64,000 bases of DNA from Hydrangea macrophylla (Eukaryota > Streptophyta > Magnoliopsida > Cornales > Hydrangeaceae). Below are positions 35,518 to 47,145 of this stretch, piece by piece. The notes beneath the pieces were generated by a model. It was not told the DNA's origin, did no database searches, and saw only the letters and a list, made by a program, of their open reading frames with translations. The stretch spans positions 35,628,218-35,692,217 of the forward strand of contig CM066982.1 in assembly GCA_033977485.1 (NCBI GenBank), given 5' to 3'. How positions within the stretch are numbered: position 1 is the first letter of the stretch; each line of letters opens with the position of its first letter. A program made the position numbers and the translations under genes.

Positions 35518-36277
35518 CTGCATTAGTTTTAGGAAGCTTGGGAGGACCAAAGCCGAGGGCTTGCAGCCTATCAGATCCCCTCCGTAGAGGACTTCCCTGC
35601 CCTAGCACATATCTAACGGTATAAAAAGTAGTCAACGTACCACACCAAACCCTGTAATGGGGGTTATATAGGACTCTCGCTGGGGGACCCTTTTTGACTC
35701 TATCCACCCTGATGCATATAGTAGCCATAGAGCCAATTCTTTAGGGCTTGACCTAATATGACAATATGTGTACACATGCTTTACTTACCCTTTGGGATTA
35801 TGTGACATGATAAGGAAGCCTATACGACCTGTGGTACATAGCCCTGTCTAACGCCCAAGGCATTCTATCCATATGAAATGCTCACCACATGACATGAGGA
35901 TGGTTTGCTTATGTGTTATACTAGGAATATGTGCCACGAGTCAGTAGGACTACAAATCATAACCTTGTTTGCGTCCTACTTTCTAGAAGTAGCCCTAATC
36001 AGATCTAGGCAATCATAAACCTTGCCACATGATAAGTTCCGAGTATGGAATGATTAGCGTGACATTGATTATGGAGGCCGTGGGATGATGAGGAATACTC
36101 GATGATGCGACTAGGACTTATATGGCTTCATGATAGATGGTTACTAAGTCTATTCTCTTCGTATAAGCATACATAAGCATGCATAGCATTGAGAGAACCT
36201 AAAGTGGAAAGATAAAAAAAGAAAAAGAAAAAAAAGAGAGAAAATATTTCCAAAAAGGGGGACACAATCAATCTGGG
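35518..36277 (+). other. Short interior of the family F element with polypurine tract
   Basis: Only about 760 bp separates the primer site from the 3' LTR, and no coding sequence was found. The purine run AAAAAGGGGG (36252-36261) lies 16 bases before the LTR start at 36278. The element is therefore a large-LTR, coding-deficient derivative unless it was secondarily deleted. Confidence 0.5.
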
Positions 36278-36943
36278 TGTAGACACCCCGATTTTGAACA
36301 ATCATCAAATTTAGGGGAGTGTTACCTCTAAGACCGATGATGACAGTATTCGACAAATTTGGGGTCTCCAAGGTGATTCAAGCTCTTCGAAAGGCTCTTC
36401 GATTTCAAAGAAAATGAAATTAATTAGGTAAGAAAGAGAAGGGAGATAAATAGGAAGAACATGAGAAAGAGAGGAAAACGACACGCGGCAAGGCCTGCAG
36501 TAGTCACCTGGTTCATTGACTGCTGCACCGACATTTAGTGAGCACCGTACTGGCAATCATTGAATGTCGCAGACAACTCGCCAAATGCCGCAAAAATAGA
36601 AGGAGTTTTTTAAAGCAAAAAAGAAAGGAAAAGAATTAAAAAAGAAAAAGAAATTGAAAACAAAACAAAGTGAGGAGCACAAAAAGATGGCAGTCCGTGA
36701 GTTATATGCAGCACTCTTTGAGTGCCGCCCCGACACTCAATGAGAGCCGTGCCGGCAATTGGTGAGTGCCGTTCTGGCAATTGCTGAGTGCCGCGGACAA
36801 CTCCATCGAGTGCCGCATTTTTTAACAGTCTGCTTTAAAATAGTACGCATTGTACCATCAAAAGTGCTTTTGAGATTAGGGTTTTACCCCCCGAATTTTA
36901 CAAAAATGACCTTTAAAATTGGCCTATATAAAGGGATGAATAT
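36278..36943 (+). repeat. Family F 3' LTR, first fragment
   Basis: It begins TGTAGACACCCCG and matches 11568-12180. GCCG/GTGCCG dyads lie at about 36480-36815 and a TATA box, CTATATAAAG, at 36923-36933. It is cut at AATAT (36939-36943) by element A; the second AATAT is at 58028-58032, after which the LTR continues. Confidence 0.85.
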
Positions 36944-38263
36944 TGATCTTGTCAGAATCAGGATAAAAAGTATACTCTACTTTAAAAGATTTGTAGTGTG
37001 GAAGTAGAGGTCGAACCCACAGAGATTGAAATACCAAAGCACTTTAATTTTAAAACCTAAACCTAGTTAATTAAGAAAACATAATTTTAATTTTAATTTT
37101 AATTAAATGAGAAACTAATGAAAATAAATCTAAACTATGAAAGTAATTAAAAGTTGTTTTAATAAATATGTGTATTGAACCTAGGATTGCAAATCCACCA
37201 CTAGCTTCATAATAAGGGTATCTATGCACTCAATTAGCTTATTAAGTTGGATGATAATGGAGAATCGTAACTACAAGCCCAATTCCTCCGTCAAGAAGAT
37301 AACTACGATTCAAGCACCAACATAATTCATCTTCGGTTGGCACGGATTGTCTCACACTAAACTAGGGTTGCGACACAATCCGTCTTTCCTAGGCATGAAC
37401 TATTCGGCTACGTGATATCACAATTCAATTAAGCACCATTACATGTAAATAATCCATACAAGCACAACAAATATAGATCATTGAGCACATCACATTTAAA
37501 ATAGATCTAAGACAAGAATAAACTTTGAAAGCAATGATTTAATCAATAGAAATATGATTTTGGTATAAAAAATCCTCAGAACATGTAATCATCATCCATA
37601 CATAATAAATCTAAAAGAAAAATATAAATAAAACCCTATTACTTGGCTAGGGTTTCATTGAAACCCTATTACTTGGCTAGGGTTAGTCTAGGCTGCCATA
37701 GAATCGAGTATGGGCAAGAGGTTGATGGAGGAGGCCATGGAAATCCTTGGTCTTCTTCTTCTCCTCCTTGCTTCTCTCTCTTCAATGGCTGAAATTTTAG
37801 TTGTAGATGGATGTGTATAATGTTGTGTATTGGTGTCTAACCTCAAAATTGAATTAAAATAGAGTATATATAGGTTTTGAGCAAGTTTTGGAAGCTTTCC
37901 TAAGCCTAATCGCACTGAAACTGCTATATTTTACATTCTGGATGTAATTAGGCAATTTTGTTAACTCAGGGCTCTTCAGTACATTGAAATACGTAACTTT
38001 GGTTTTTACATAGGTCGTGCGAGCGCAATTTTGGGAAGTCGCGCAGGCGAGGTACCGGTTTGTCGCGCGAGCAGGCCGCTAGCGCGAGATGCCTTTTTCT
38101 GCTTCTTTCACTTTGTTTTTACACCCTGTTTAGCCTAGATTCTTGATTTCTTCCAAAACCTGTCAGAAAATAGAAAACGAAGTAAAAATACACAAAAATA
38201 GGATAAAAAGTACTAACAAATGTGAGTTAAGGCGTGTAATTAGGACTTGTTCACTTCCGATCA
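36944..38263 (-). repeat. 3' LTR of element A
   Basis: 1320 bp, minus-strand TGATCGGAAGTGAAC to GACAAGATCA. It has a CGCGCGAGCG-type cluster at 38020-38085, and the mini-ORF at 37738-37688. A local duplication (TAGGGTTTCA...CTTGGC) disturbs the telo-box hairpin in this copy. Confidence 0.85.
37688..37738 (-). CDS. LTR leader mini-ORF, copy in element A 3' LTR
   Basis: Encodes MASSINLLPILDSMAA and stop. The surrounding frame can be extended upstream to 75 codons, but that start lies above the TATA-like region and should not be transcribed from the LTR promoter. Confidence 0.35.
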   Translation of the reverse strand: MASSINLLPILDSMAA

Positions 38264-38277
38264 CACCCCCAAACCTA
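38264..38277 (-). promoter_or_regulatory. Polypurine tract of element A
   Basis: The minus strand reads GTAGGTTTGGGGGTG directly before TGATCGGAAG. Confidence 0.8.
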
Positions 38278-40988
38278 CATTTTGCTAGTCCTTAAGCAAA
38301 AAGAAAATAAAAACTAAAGTAATGAAAATAAAATCCTACTCCATTGTCGCATGGATCGCGATTGCACTTAGCACATGCAACAAGCCTTTTAAACCCCTAG
38401 GTGTCCCTAGTAGGACGAGTGAAGTCTCGTGAGACACCCACAATCATTTTTATTTCATTCTACATTTAGAAAGTTTTATTAAAAACGAAAAACATACAAT
38501 TCAATACTCCTTATTATAAAACAATGATTTGAAATAGAATAACGAACACGAAAAAAACATGATGATACATCCACTTGCATCATGAAAAGCAATCCTAAGA
38601 ACACGCATCGTATAAATCAATAGAGTTTCTCATAAACTTGCACGTGTGTGATGTGGTAGTCAAATGAACACGCGCATGTAATGAACTTGGAATATAACTC
38701 GGATAACCATCCAACTATGCTTTGACTACGAATCACACAATGTTAATTACACTCTCAAATGAAACACTCAAAAACAAGTGTAATTTCTTCAGTATATGGG
38801 AGCAAAGGAAATATGTTTTCAAAATGAGAAATGCTCACCTATGACTCGAAAAAGACGCATGACACGATAGAACAGTAGTCTCATGGATAGGACGCCAACA
38901 ATTAAGAAAAATTAATCTTCACCATGTTTTAATCCCCCTCCCATTGTTTACATATCCAAACCATGTTTTCTAGGATCAAATAGGATTTTTCAAAGGTTGT
39001 AACACAGCTCAGGTAATGAAAAAGGATAGAAAGGACTCATTAAGTAGTTTTAGAGTGGTGTTGTAAGGCATCTTCGATTTCTTTCATCATCTCTTTTACC
39101 AACTTTCATCTTTTCATTCTCTTCTTTCATTTTTCTTTTTATTTCTTTCCTCTCTTTTTTTTTCTTTTTCTTTTTTTTTTTCTTTTTATTTTTTTTCTTT
39201 CAATATATTCTTTTTCCTTTTTTTTTTTTTTTTTTTCGTTTTCGTTACTTTTGAAACGATTATTCATTGAATACCAAGGCAACTACCCCAAACATCATCT
39301 TGTTTTCTTCTTCTTCATAATCAACACATCGCCTTATCACCACTAAAAGTTGATCAATCTTTCAGTGGTAAACTCCAGGTTGGTCAGGTTGGAGCAAAAA
39401 AAAGGTAATGGTGATTAAATAAAGAGAGGTACTTTAAAGGCTCAAAGGGGCGACGTAAGGAAATTTATCTTTTATCTGGATAGGTCAAAGGTCAAAAGGG
39501 TGGGAAATAAAGAAGGCCTAAAATCATGTCCTAGGGTGATATGGTTCTTCAATGTTTACGATAGAAGATTATTTAGCATGGTAACAAATATTTTAACTTG
39601 ACTATCAACCAAAACAAGAATAATGAGACTAAACAACGAGTTAATGTGCTATTTCAATGAAATTCGACAAACACAATTTATATTTATAACCCTCTAAAAA
39701 GAAAAGATAGGCTCAAAAGCTCACTGGGTCTAGTCTCCACCATGTGTTATCTAGAAATCCGAATCATATTATAGTTCACATCAAATATGTATTCAAGCGA
39801 CTACGTGCAGTGCATAGGTTTGTGTGCAAATCTATGATATAAACTACGATTCAAATGATACATAACCTGAAACGTTGCATCATGATTTCAGCAAATGTTT
39901 AACCACACTTCTCTTGTTTGCCATCCTATAACAATCTAAGTTACATAACAAGAAGTATCGACTCGAGATTGCAAAAACGTCGGTAACATCATTTATTTAA
40001 GCACAAGTATCGAATTTGTTTTTGAAAAAATTGGTGCATAATAATGTGCATGTGAGTGCATACCCCCAAACATACACCTTTCATTGTCCCTAATGAAACA
40101 AGAAAATAAAAGAAAGGAGAGTACGTAAGGAAGGAACGATATTACCTCAATCTCGGCAATCACAAACCAGGTGAACGTTTATGAATATGGCAATAAAGTT
40201 CAATTGCTCTAAATAGAGCCACTAATTCACCTGTCAATACTCGACAATAGAAAATAAACAAACAAAAGAATAATAATAACTACTAGAAATATATATATAT
40301 ATGTGTGTTACGCAGACTAATACGTACTTGTTAAGAAACTAAACTAAAACTAAAAGACTCAAAAATAAAAACATAAATAGAACTATGAAAACAACGAATG
40401 ACTCAATCTAAAAAAAACTAAGAGAGCAAACAGAAAGGAGAAAAACACATACGTTAGGGTCAGGGTAGAAAACAAGAGACAAAAGAGAGAAACCCTGAAA
40501 ACCCTCCCTCGAGCGACTACGCGAACGACCCTCGCGCGCGCGATTCCCCACAAGAGGTAAAACTGAGCCTCGTTTTCTAAAATAACCCAAAATATTTCTA
40601 AGTCCAAACGTCGCGCGCGCGGGCTGCCCGGGAGAAATCCTATCACGCGCGCGCGATTTGGCGAGCGACTAGAACCTGAGGCATGTTTCTTTTAAAAAGT
40701 AAAATTTTTCTCCAAGGCAATATCTCATGCCAGTGGGCCGCGCGAGTGACGTCTCACGCTAGCGGGCCGCGCACGCGAGTTACTCATTACTCTATTTTCT
40801 TTCCTTTTACTATGAATAAGTTCAAAATAAATTGACCCCGACCCCCAAACCTATCCAGAAAATGAAAAACTGACTCAAAATGACCCAAAAAGTGTACAAA
40901 AACATGAAATCGGAACGATAAAAACTTGGGTTGCCTCCCAAGAAGCGCTGTTTTTTACGTCTTCAACTAGACCATGCTAACTTAAGAC
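38278..40988 (-). other. Conserved non-coding region of element A in place of pol
   Basis: It matches element B 49709-52387 and element C 53723-55915. It holds a pyrimidine-rich plus-strand tract (39110-39240), a second polypurine-like motif (40060-40080 on the minus strand, AGGTGTATGTTTGGGGGTAT) and a CGCGCG-rich cluster (40502-40770). No domain-bearing frame was found on either strand. Confidence 0.7.
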
Positions 40989-43686
40989 TTATGGAGGCCA
41001 AAACACGGACTTTGCACCCCTATTTCTATGAAGAAAACCATCGTTTAAACCTGAAATGACATCTTTATGAGTTAATTCATTCGACGGCTCCTCTTTTTCA
41101 GTTCCAAATTGATTCTTAACCTTTTGAGTAAAGCTTTCGTTAGGATCTGGATTATTCGAATTAATCCGTTCACTACTCACGATATTATTCTCCTTACTCC
41201 CTTTTATTTCCTTATTAGGTTCAACAATTCGTCCAACCTCACTCTCCTCCACACATGGGTAATCATCCTCATTGGCAGGTTGATCAATAGCATTAAAAAC
41301 ATTTAATTTTAGGTTCATATTCCCAAATGACACCTTCATCACCCCCGTTCGATAGTTGACACGCGCGTTAGCAGTTGCTAAGAATGGACGACCAAGAATG
41401 ACAGGAGTGTGTTTCCTAACATCTATCACCGATTCAGTATCAAGGACCATGAAATCGACATGATAATAGCATTTGTCAACTTTAACTAGGACATCTTCGA
41501 CGATCCCTCTAGGTACTTTAACAGAATAATTCGCTAATTGTATGGTAGTGGCTATGGGTTTAAGTTCACCTAAGCCCAGTTGTTTATAGACGGTGTAAGG
41601 TAGGAGTTTAACACTTGCTCCTAAGTCAAGGAGAGTCCGATGAATTAAAGTGTCACCTATATGACAAGAAATGGTAGGCGTACCAGGATCCTTATACTTT
41701 GGAGAAGCGTGTTGAAAAATTGAACTTATTTTTTCGGTGAGAAAGATCTTTTTCGGAGTATGACTGCGCAACTTGCGCTTTTGAGTGCATAGGTTTTTAA
41801 GGCATTTAGCATAAGCGGGAATTTGTTTTATCGCATCGAGGAATGGGATATTATTTTCACTTATTTAAACACCTCGAGTATATCTTCAGTTTTTGACCCT
41901 TTCTTTGGAAAATGTGACGATTCCTCAACGTTTGGTGGAAAGGGCATTTCCGGAACATAATCTGTCGGGGTCATTAGATTTTCTTTCCTAATTCGACTCA
42001 CGTCCTCACCCTTCTCTTGATTTGAATTAATGTTCACATCTTTTTCATTCTCAATCAAAATTTCTATCTCTTCTTCATCTCGTATAGTCATCCTAGTCGA
42101 GACGGTGTTTACTTGCTCACTCGTACCCTCAATCTCATATTGTCCCTTAGGGTTTTGAATTGTTTAACTAGGTAACTTACCCTCGTTTCTACGACTCACT
42201 GCATTAGCTAGTTGTCCCATTTGGGACTCAAGCTTCGCAATGGATTGTGTGTGAGAGTGCACTATTTGTGGTTGTGCTTGTGCTTGTACTTGTACTTGCA
42301 TTTCGATAGTCTTAAGGGACACCAACACCTTTTCCTCAAAAGTGTTAACCCTTAGAGGGTTAGGATTAGGAGGAGGGTATTGGTATTGACTTTGTTGAAA
42401 TTGGGGTCGGTATGCATTAGGAAAATTAGTCGTCTCATTATTATTATTAGATCTCCATGAGAAGTTAGGATGACTTCTCCATGGGGCATCCGGATTGTTT
42501 GTCATAGCATTATAATTATTTCGTGGGAATTGTTGAATAGAGTGTATGTGTTGCTCCACAAATTCAAGAAATTGAGACACAGATGGACATGCAAGTGAAT
42601 AATGAGAATGGTCGGAACATATTTGACAAATTTCGTAATAGGGTGAGCCCGACGTTTGGTTCATCTTCATAAATCGGTCAAGTTTTTTAGATAGTTCTTG
42701 CAATTTAATTGAGTGACTTGACTCGAACCGCTCCTCTCGCTTAGGTTTAGGGGGAAGGCACCCCTCAGGACGTACCGACACGTCTTGATGCATCGAATTT
42801 TCGCTTAACATTTTAAAAATTTTCCATGCCTCATCAGCGCTCTTGTGTAGGAAGGAACCTGCACAAACGGCATCGACGGTATTACGAACTAAGGGAACAA
42901 GTCCCTCATAGAAGATCTGCACCAATTGCCACTTGGGAACCTGATGATGTGGGTAAGAGCGTAATAATTCTTTAAATTACTCCCAAGTGTCATAAAGCGT
43001 TTCCCCATCTTGCATCACAAAGTTCGTTATGGATTTTATTATCTGATTAGTTCTTGTGATAGGGAAAAGCTTTTGTAAAAAAGCAGAATGTAATGCTTCC
43101 CATGTTCTAATAGTGTTTGGCTCAAGAGATTGGAGCCAATGCTTTGCTTTATCTTTTAAGGAGAATGGGAAGAGACGCAATTTTAATTCATCATCAGTTA
43201 GGTTTTGGATTTTTAATGTAGATCATATGTCTTGGAAACCTCCTAAATGATGATACGGATCTTCATTAATACGGCCATGGAATGAAGGGAGTAGCGCGAT
43301 GGTAGATGACTTTATCTTAAAGTGAGATGCCGACACCTCTTGTAATTCGATACATGCTTGTGGTGTGTAAGTCTTAGGAATAAAATAATCTTTAATCGAA
43401 GGAGGCGGGGGTATATTAGGATTATTATATTATTTCTGTTGTTATCATTGTTTCCAATGTCGGCCATTGGAATAGGTTCGAAGCTATTGACGCGTGTTTT
43501 CTTTAGTCGTTTAAGGGTACTTTGTATTTTGGACTCAAAAAGAGACGACGGTTTTGGAGCCGATTCGTCGTCGATTATCAACCGAGCTCTAGAAGCTCGG
43601 GTTGAAGACTTACTGACTCTTAGGGTACGTACAAGTTCAGGATCGAAAGAATGTAATTCTGGTTTACTTGAACGTGTACCAAACAT
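40989..43686 (-). pseudogene. Athila-like gag-protease of element A, disrupted
   Basis: The minus-strand start MFGTRSSKPELHSFDPEL (43686) matches element B. The Gag core follows: LFPFSLKDKAKHWLQSLEPN and LYDTWE, then FYEGLVPLVRNTVDAVCAG. Next come a CCHC knuckle, CQICSDHSHYSLAC, a proline/glutamine-rich spacer, and a protease with LLDLGAS (Asp49 of the 40989-41771 frame) and VILGRPFLATANARVN. Frameshifts or stops lie near 43310, 42960 (TTTAAATTACTCCC), 42163 and 41860. The frame ends about 95 residues after the protease; no reverse transcriptase follows. Confidence 0.85.
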
Positions 43687-44173
43687 AAACTAAAAAAACG
43701 ACACTAAAATAAAGATGGACTCAAGTAACTACAAAAAGCAACCACGCAAATAAGACAACAAACACACAACTACTATGATGCATGAAAGTTATCCTGTAAT
43801 GCAGTGTTTCGCGTCAAAGCCCAGCGCCCCGGGTTTCCTAGCTAATGCAAGTGCAATTTACCCCTAAACTAATGCAAATAGTGCGTCTTAGCACCCTGAC
43901 TTATAGTGGTTTGAAGCAAATTTTTAAGGAAGCGATTTACTTGAATATTTATTTTATTGCAAATTTATTTAGAATTTGCGTAAGCTCCACTGATGTGCAC
44001 TGCTACTCCACTCGAACTTGCTATGACTTGACGGCTTGGGAGCTGCAAACAAAGGATAATTTCAGCGACTTGAAAAATTCAACAAGAAAATAAATAAAGG
44101 AAATAAAATCTAACTTAATATTCACTGACTAACTAAATTAAGATTCTAAAAATTAATGGCAAAAATATTGGAA
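43687..44173 (-). other. Leader of element A between primer site and gag
   Basis: Untranslated DNA. The word CCCAGCGCCCCGGGTTTC (43819-43838) and its surroundings are conserved, inverted, in element B near 46985-47015. Confidence 0.6.
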
Positions 44174-44191
44174 TCCCCGGCAACAGCGCCA
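44174..44191 (-). promoter_or_regulatory. Primer-binding site of element A (tRNA-Asp type)
   Basis: The minus strand reads TGGCGCTGTTGCCGGGGA, differing at one base from the perfect tRNA-Asp complement present in element B. Confidence 0.85.
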
Positions 44192-44196
44192 AAAAA

Positions 44197-45148
44197 TGAT
44201 CTTGTCAGAATCAAGATAAAAAGTATACTCTACTATAGAGATTGAAATACTAAAGCACTTTAATTTTAAAACCTAAACCTAGTTAATTAATAAAACATAA
44301 TTTTAATTTTAATTAAAATGAGAAACTAATGAAAATAAATCTAAACTATGAAAGTAATTAAAAGTTGTTTTAATAAATATGTGTATTGAACCTAGGATTG
44401 CAAATCCACCACTAGTTTCATAATAAGGGTATCTACGCACTCAATTAGCTTATTAAGTTGGATGATAATGGGGAATCGTAGCTTCAAGCCCAATTCCTTC
44501 GTCAAGAAGATAACTACGATTCAAGCACCAATATAATTCATCTTCGGTTGGCACGGATTGTCTCACACTAAACTAGGGTTGCGGCACAATCCGTCTTTCC
44601 TAGGCATGAACTATTCGGCAACTTGATATCACAATTCAATTAAGCTCCATTACATGTAAATAATCCATACAAGCACAGTAAATATAGATCATTGAGAACA
44701 TCACATTCAAAATAGATCTAAGATAAGAATAAACTTTGAAAGCAATGATTTAATCAATAGAAGTACGATTTCATTGAAACCCTAGATCTTAGTCTAGGCT
44801 GCCATAGAATCAAGTATGGGCAAGAGGTTGATGGAGGAGGCCATGGAAATCATTGGTCTTCTTCTTCTCCTCCTCGCTTCTCTCTCTTTAATGGCTGAAA
44901 TTTCAATTGTAGATGGATGTGTATAATGTTGTGTATTGGTGTCTAACCTCAAAATTGAATTAAAATAGAGTATATATAGATTTTGAGCAAGTTTTGGAAG
45001 CTCTCCTAAGCCTAATTGCACTGAAACTGCTATATTTTACATTCTAGACGTAATTAAGCAATTTTGTTCACGTAGGGCTCTTCAGTACATTGAAATACGT
45101 AACTTTGGTTTTTATATAGGTCGCGCGAGCGTGATTTTGGGAGGTCGC
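44197..45148 (-). repeat. 5' LTR of element A, inner fragment
   Basis: It matches 36944-38263, minus deletions after 44232 and near 44770, and is cut at GTCGC (45144-45148) by element B. The remainder is at 57795-58027. Confidence 0.85.
44794..44844 (-). CDS. LTR leader mini-ORF, copy in element A 5' LTR
   Basis: Encodes MASSINLLPILDSMAA and stop. A deletion has removed one arm of the following hairpin. Confidence 0.3.
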   Translation of the reverse strand: MASSINLLPILDSMAA

Positions 45149-45726
45149 TGATCGGCGACGAATAGTTGCCGTTTATAGTCCTAAAAATACGCTTTGTTAG
45201 CCCATTTCATGTAGTTATTAAGTGATTTTTAATAAGTATTCTATATTTTGTAGGTTTTGGAGCTTTAATATGAAAATGCACAAAAATCTAATGATTAGTG
45301 GCTTTGGAAGTCATTCTGGGCTCAAACGGTGATTCCGGTGAGAGCTGAATGCAGTAGCAGCCTTGGAAAATCGCATTTTTGACAAGGAATACTTCAGATT
45401 TAAGAAATTTCTCCAGAGATATAAAATGTAGATCTTCGAGTTACAGACACGTGGCCATAAACAGTGAGTCAATACGAGGTTCGAGTCAAAAGTTATCGGA
45501 ATTCTACGATCGGTGCGCAGAGTAGCGAAAATGTGAGAAAAATCTGGAAAATGCCCAGGTCGCTGGAGCGACCCGCGCGAGCGACCAGTTGAAAAAGTCA
45601 AAGTTGTGTATTTCGAGGTCCTGAAGGGCCCTGTGCGATCTGAATTGGCTGAATACGTCCAGAAACGTAAAAACAGCTGTTTTAGTGCGATTTGGCTTAG
45701 GAAAGCTTCCTAAATCCATCCAAACT

Positions 45727-45734
45727 CTATATAA
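45727..45734 (+). promoter_or_regulatory. TATA box of element B LTR
   Basis: CTCTATATAAATCC context, about 140 bp downstream of the CG-rich dyads. The same context recurs at 56868-56876 in the 3' LTR. Confidence 0.65.
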
Positions 45735-45861
45735 ATCCTATTCTAACTCAAATTTAAGGTTACATATCATTATACAACATTATACACAGCCATATACACA
45801 TATAGTTTCAGCCATTGAAGAGCGAAAGGCAAGGAGAAGAAGAAGAAGACCAAGGATTTCC

Positions 45862-45912
45862 ATGGCCTCCTCCATCAACCTGTTGCCGTTCATCAATTCT
45901 ATGGCCAACTAA
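45862..45912 (+). CDS. Conserved 16-codon mini-ORF in the LTR leader (element B, 5' LTR)
   Basis: Encodes MASSINLLPFINSMAN and stop. With transcription expected about 30 bp after the TATA box at 45727, no ATG precedes 45862, so this is the first start codon of the predicted mRNA. It sits in a favourable context (TTTCCATGGCC). A purine-rich run encoding RRRRRR in the same frame lies just upstream. The stop is followed after nine bases by a hairpin with CTAGGGTTT and AAACCCTAG arms. All six Athila-like LTR copies in this window keep the frame with mostly conservative differences. Gag starts about 1.2 kb further on, so the peptide may matter less than its effect on ribosomes. Function is inferred, not known. 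Confidence 0.45.
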   Translation: MASSINLLPFINSMAN

Positions 45913-45921
45913 ACTCAAGAT

Positions 45922-45944
45922 CTAGGGTTTCAATGAAACCCTAG
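45922..45944 (+). promoter_or_regulatory. Inverted telo-box hairpin after the mini-ORF
   Basis: CTAGGGTTT (45922-45930), a five-base loop, AAACCCTAG (45936-45944). AAACCCTA is the plant telo-box, so this could act as DNA (protein binding) or as an RNA stem. Confidence 0.55.
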
Positions 45945-46653
45945 CCGTGTAATAGGGAGTATTTAATGTTTTTCTTTTAGTTTTATTAGTGTGGATGACA
46001 GTTACATGTTTCGAGGATTTATATATAAAATCGTACTTCTATTGTTTAAATCATTACTTTCAGAATCTATTCTTGTCTTAAATCTATTTTGAATGTGATG
46101 TGCTCAATAATTTAGATTTGGTGTGCTTTTATAGATTATTTACATGTAATGGTGCTTTAATGAATTGTGATACCAAGTATCCGAATAGTTCATGCCTAGA
46201 GTAGATGGATTGTGTCGCAACCCTAGTTTAGTGTGAGATAATCTGTGCTATCCGAAGATGAATTATGTTGGTGCTTGGATCGTAGTTATCTTCTTGACGG
46301 AGGAATTGGGCTTGTAGCTACAATTCTCCATTATCATCCAACGTAATAAGCTAATTGAATGCATAAATGTCCTTATTATGAAGCTAGTGGTGGATTTGCA
46401 ATCCTAGGTTCACTTTAAATATCATTAAAAACAACTATTTTAATTACTTTCATAATTTAGATTTATTTTTATTGTTATTAGTTTAATTTAAATTAAATCC
46501 AAAATCCATTTTTCTTAATTAACTAAATTTAGGTTTTAAAAATTAAAGTGCGTAGTATTCAATCTCTGTGGGTTCGACCTTTGCTTTCACACTACAAATC
46601 TTTTGAAAAGTAAAGAACACTTTTTATATCTTGATTCTAACAACATCAATTTT

Positions 46654-46671
46654 TGGCGCCGTTGCCGGGGA
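46654..46671 (+). promoter_or_regulatory. Primer-binding site of element B (tRNA-Asp)
   Basis: TGGCGCCGTTGCCGGGGA is a perfect complement of the 3' end of plant tRNA-Asp, five bases after the LTR. Confidence 0.9.
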
Positions 46672-47145
46672 TTGCAAATTACTACCTTTAGTTTTAGAAT
46701 CTTAGTTTAGTTAATTCGTAAATATTAGATTAGGTTTTCTTTTTCTTATTTTTCGTTTTATTTTGAGTCACTAACTTTTCTTTTTATTTTGTAGTTTCTC
46801 GAGTTATCAAATTCTAACGTTTCCGGGAGGATTAGCTTAGCACATCAAAGGAGCTTACGCGAAAAAATATAAATAAAATAAAATAAAATAAATTGCTTCT
46901 TTTGAAATTCGTTTCAAGCCACTGTAAGTCAGGGCACTGTAATGCACTATTTGCATTAGTTTAGGGTGAATTGCACTGCATTAGCTAGGAAACCCGGGGC
47001 GCTGGGCTTTGACGCGAATCACTGCATAAGGATAATTACATGCATCATAGTAGTACTGTGTGCTTGCTTGTTGTCTTATTTGCGTGATTGCTTTATGTTT
47101 TTGTAGAGTCAGACGTTATTTTAGTTTAGTTTTCTTTTTAAGTTT
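46672..47145 (+). other. Leader of element B before gag
   Basis: Untranslated. It contains a TAAAA-type repeat (46868-46895) and the conserved CCCGGGGCGCTGGGC block also found in element A. No gene seen. Confidence 0.6.

Larger units (their letters stand above)
45149..46648 (+). repeat. 5' LTR of element B
   Basis: 1500 bp, TGATCGGCGACG to CTAACAACATCA. It contains GGTCGCTGGAGCGACC and CCGCGCGAGCG dyads (45558-45586), a TATA box at 45727-45734, the mini-ORF at 45862 and the telo-box hairpin at 45922-45944. Confidence 0.88.

Noticed and set aside
34174..36556. Minus-strand open frames of 60-86 codons between the family F primer site and LTR
   Set aside because: No motif, no conservation to the matching LTR at 11568, and lengths expected by chance.
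37688..37915. 75-codon frame ending in the MASSINLLP mini-ORF, also at 44794-45021 and 45685-45912
   Set aside because: Its upstream start lies above the predicted TATA box and transcription start, so only the last 16 codons can be read from an LTR transcript.
39110..39240. Long pyrimidine tract as a possible viral or promoter element
   Set aside because: Its counterparts in B (51390-51560) and C (54560-54700) are poorly conserved in sequence and look like low-complexity drift.
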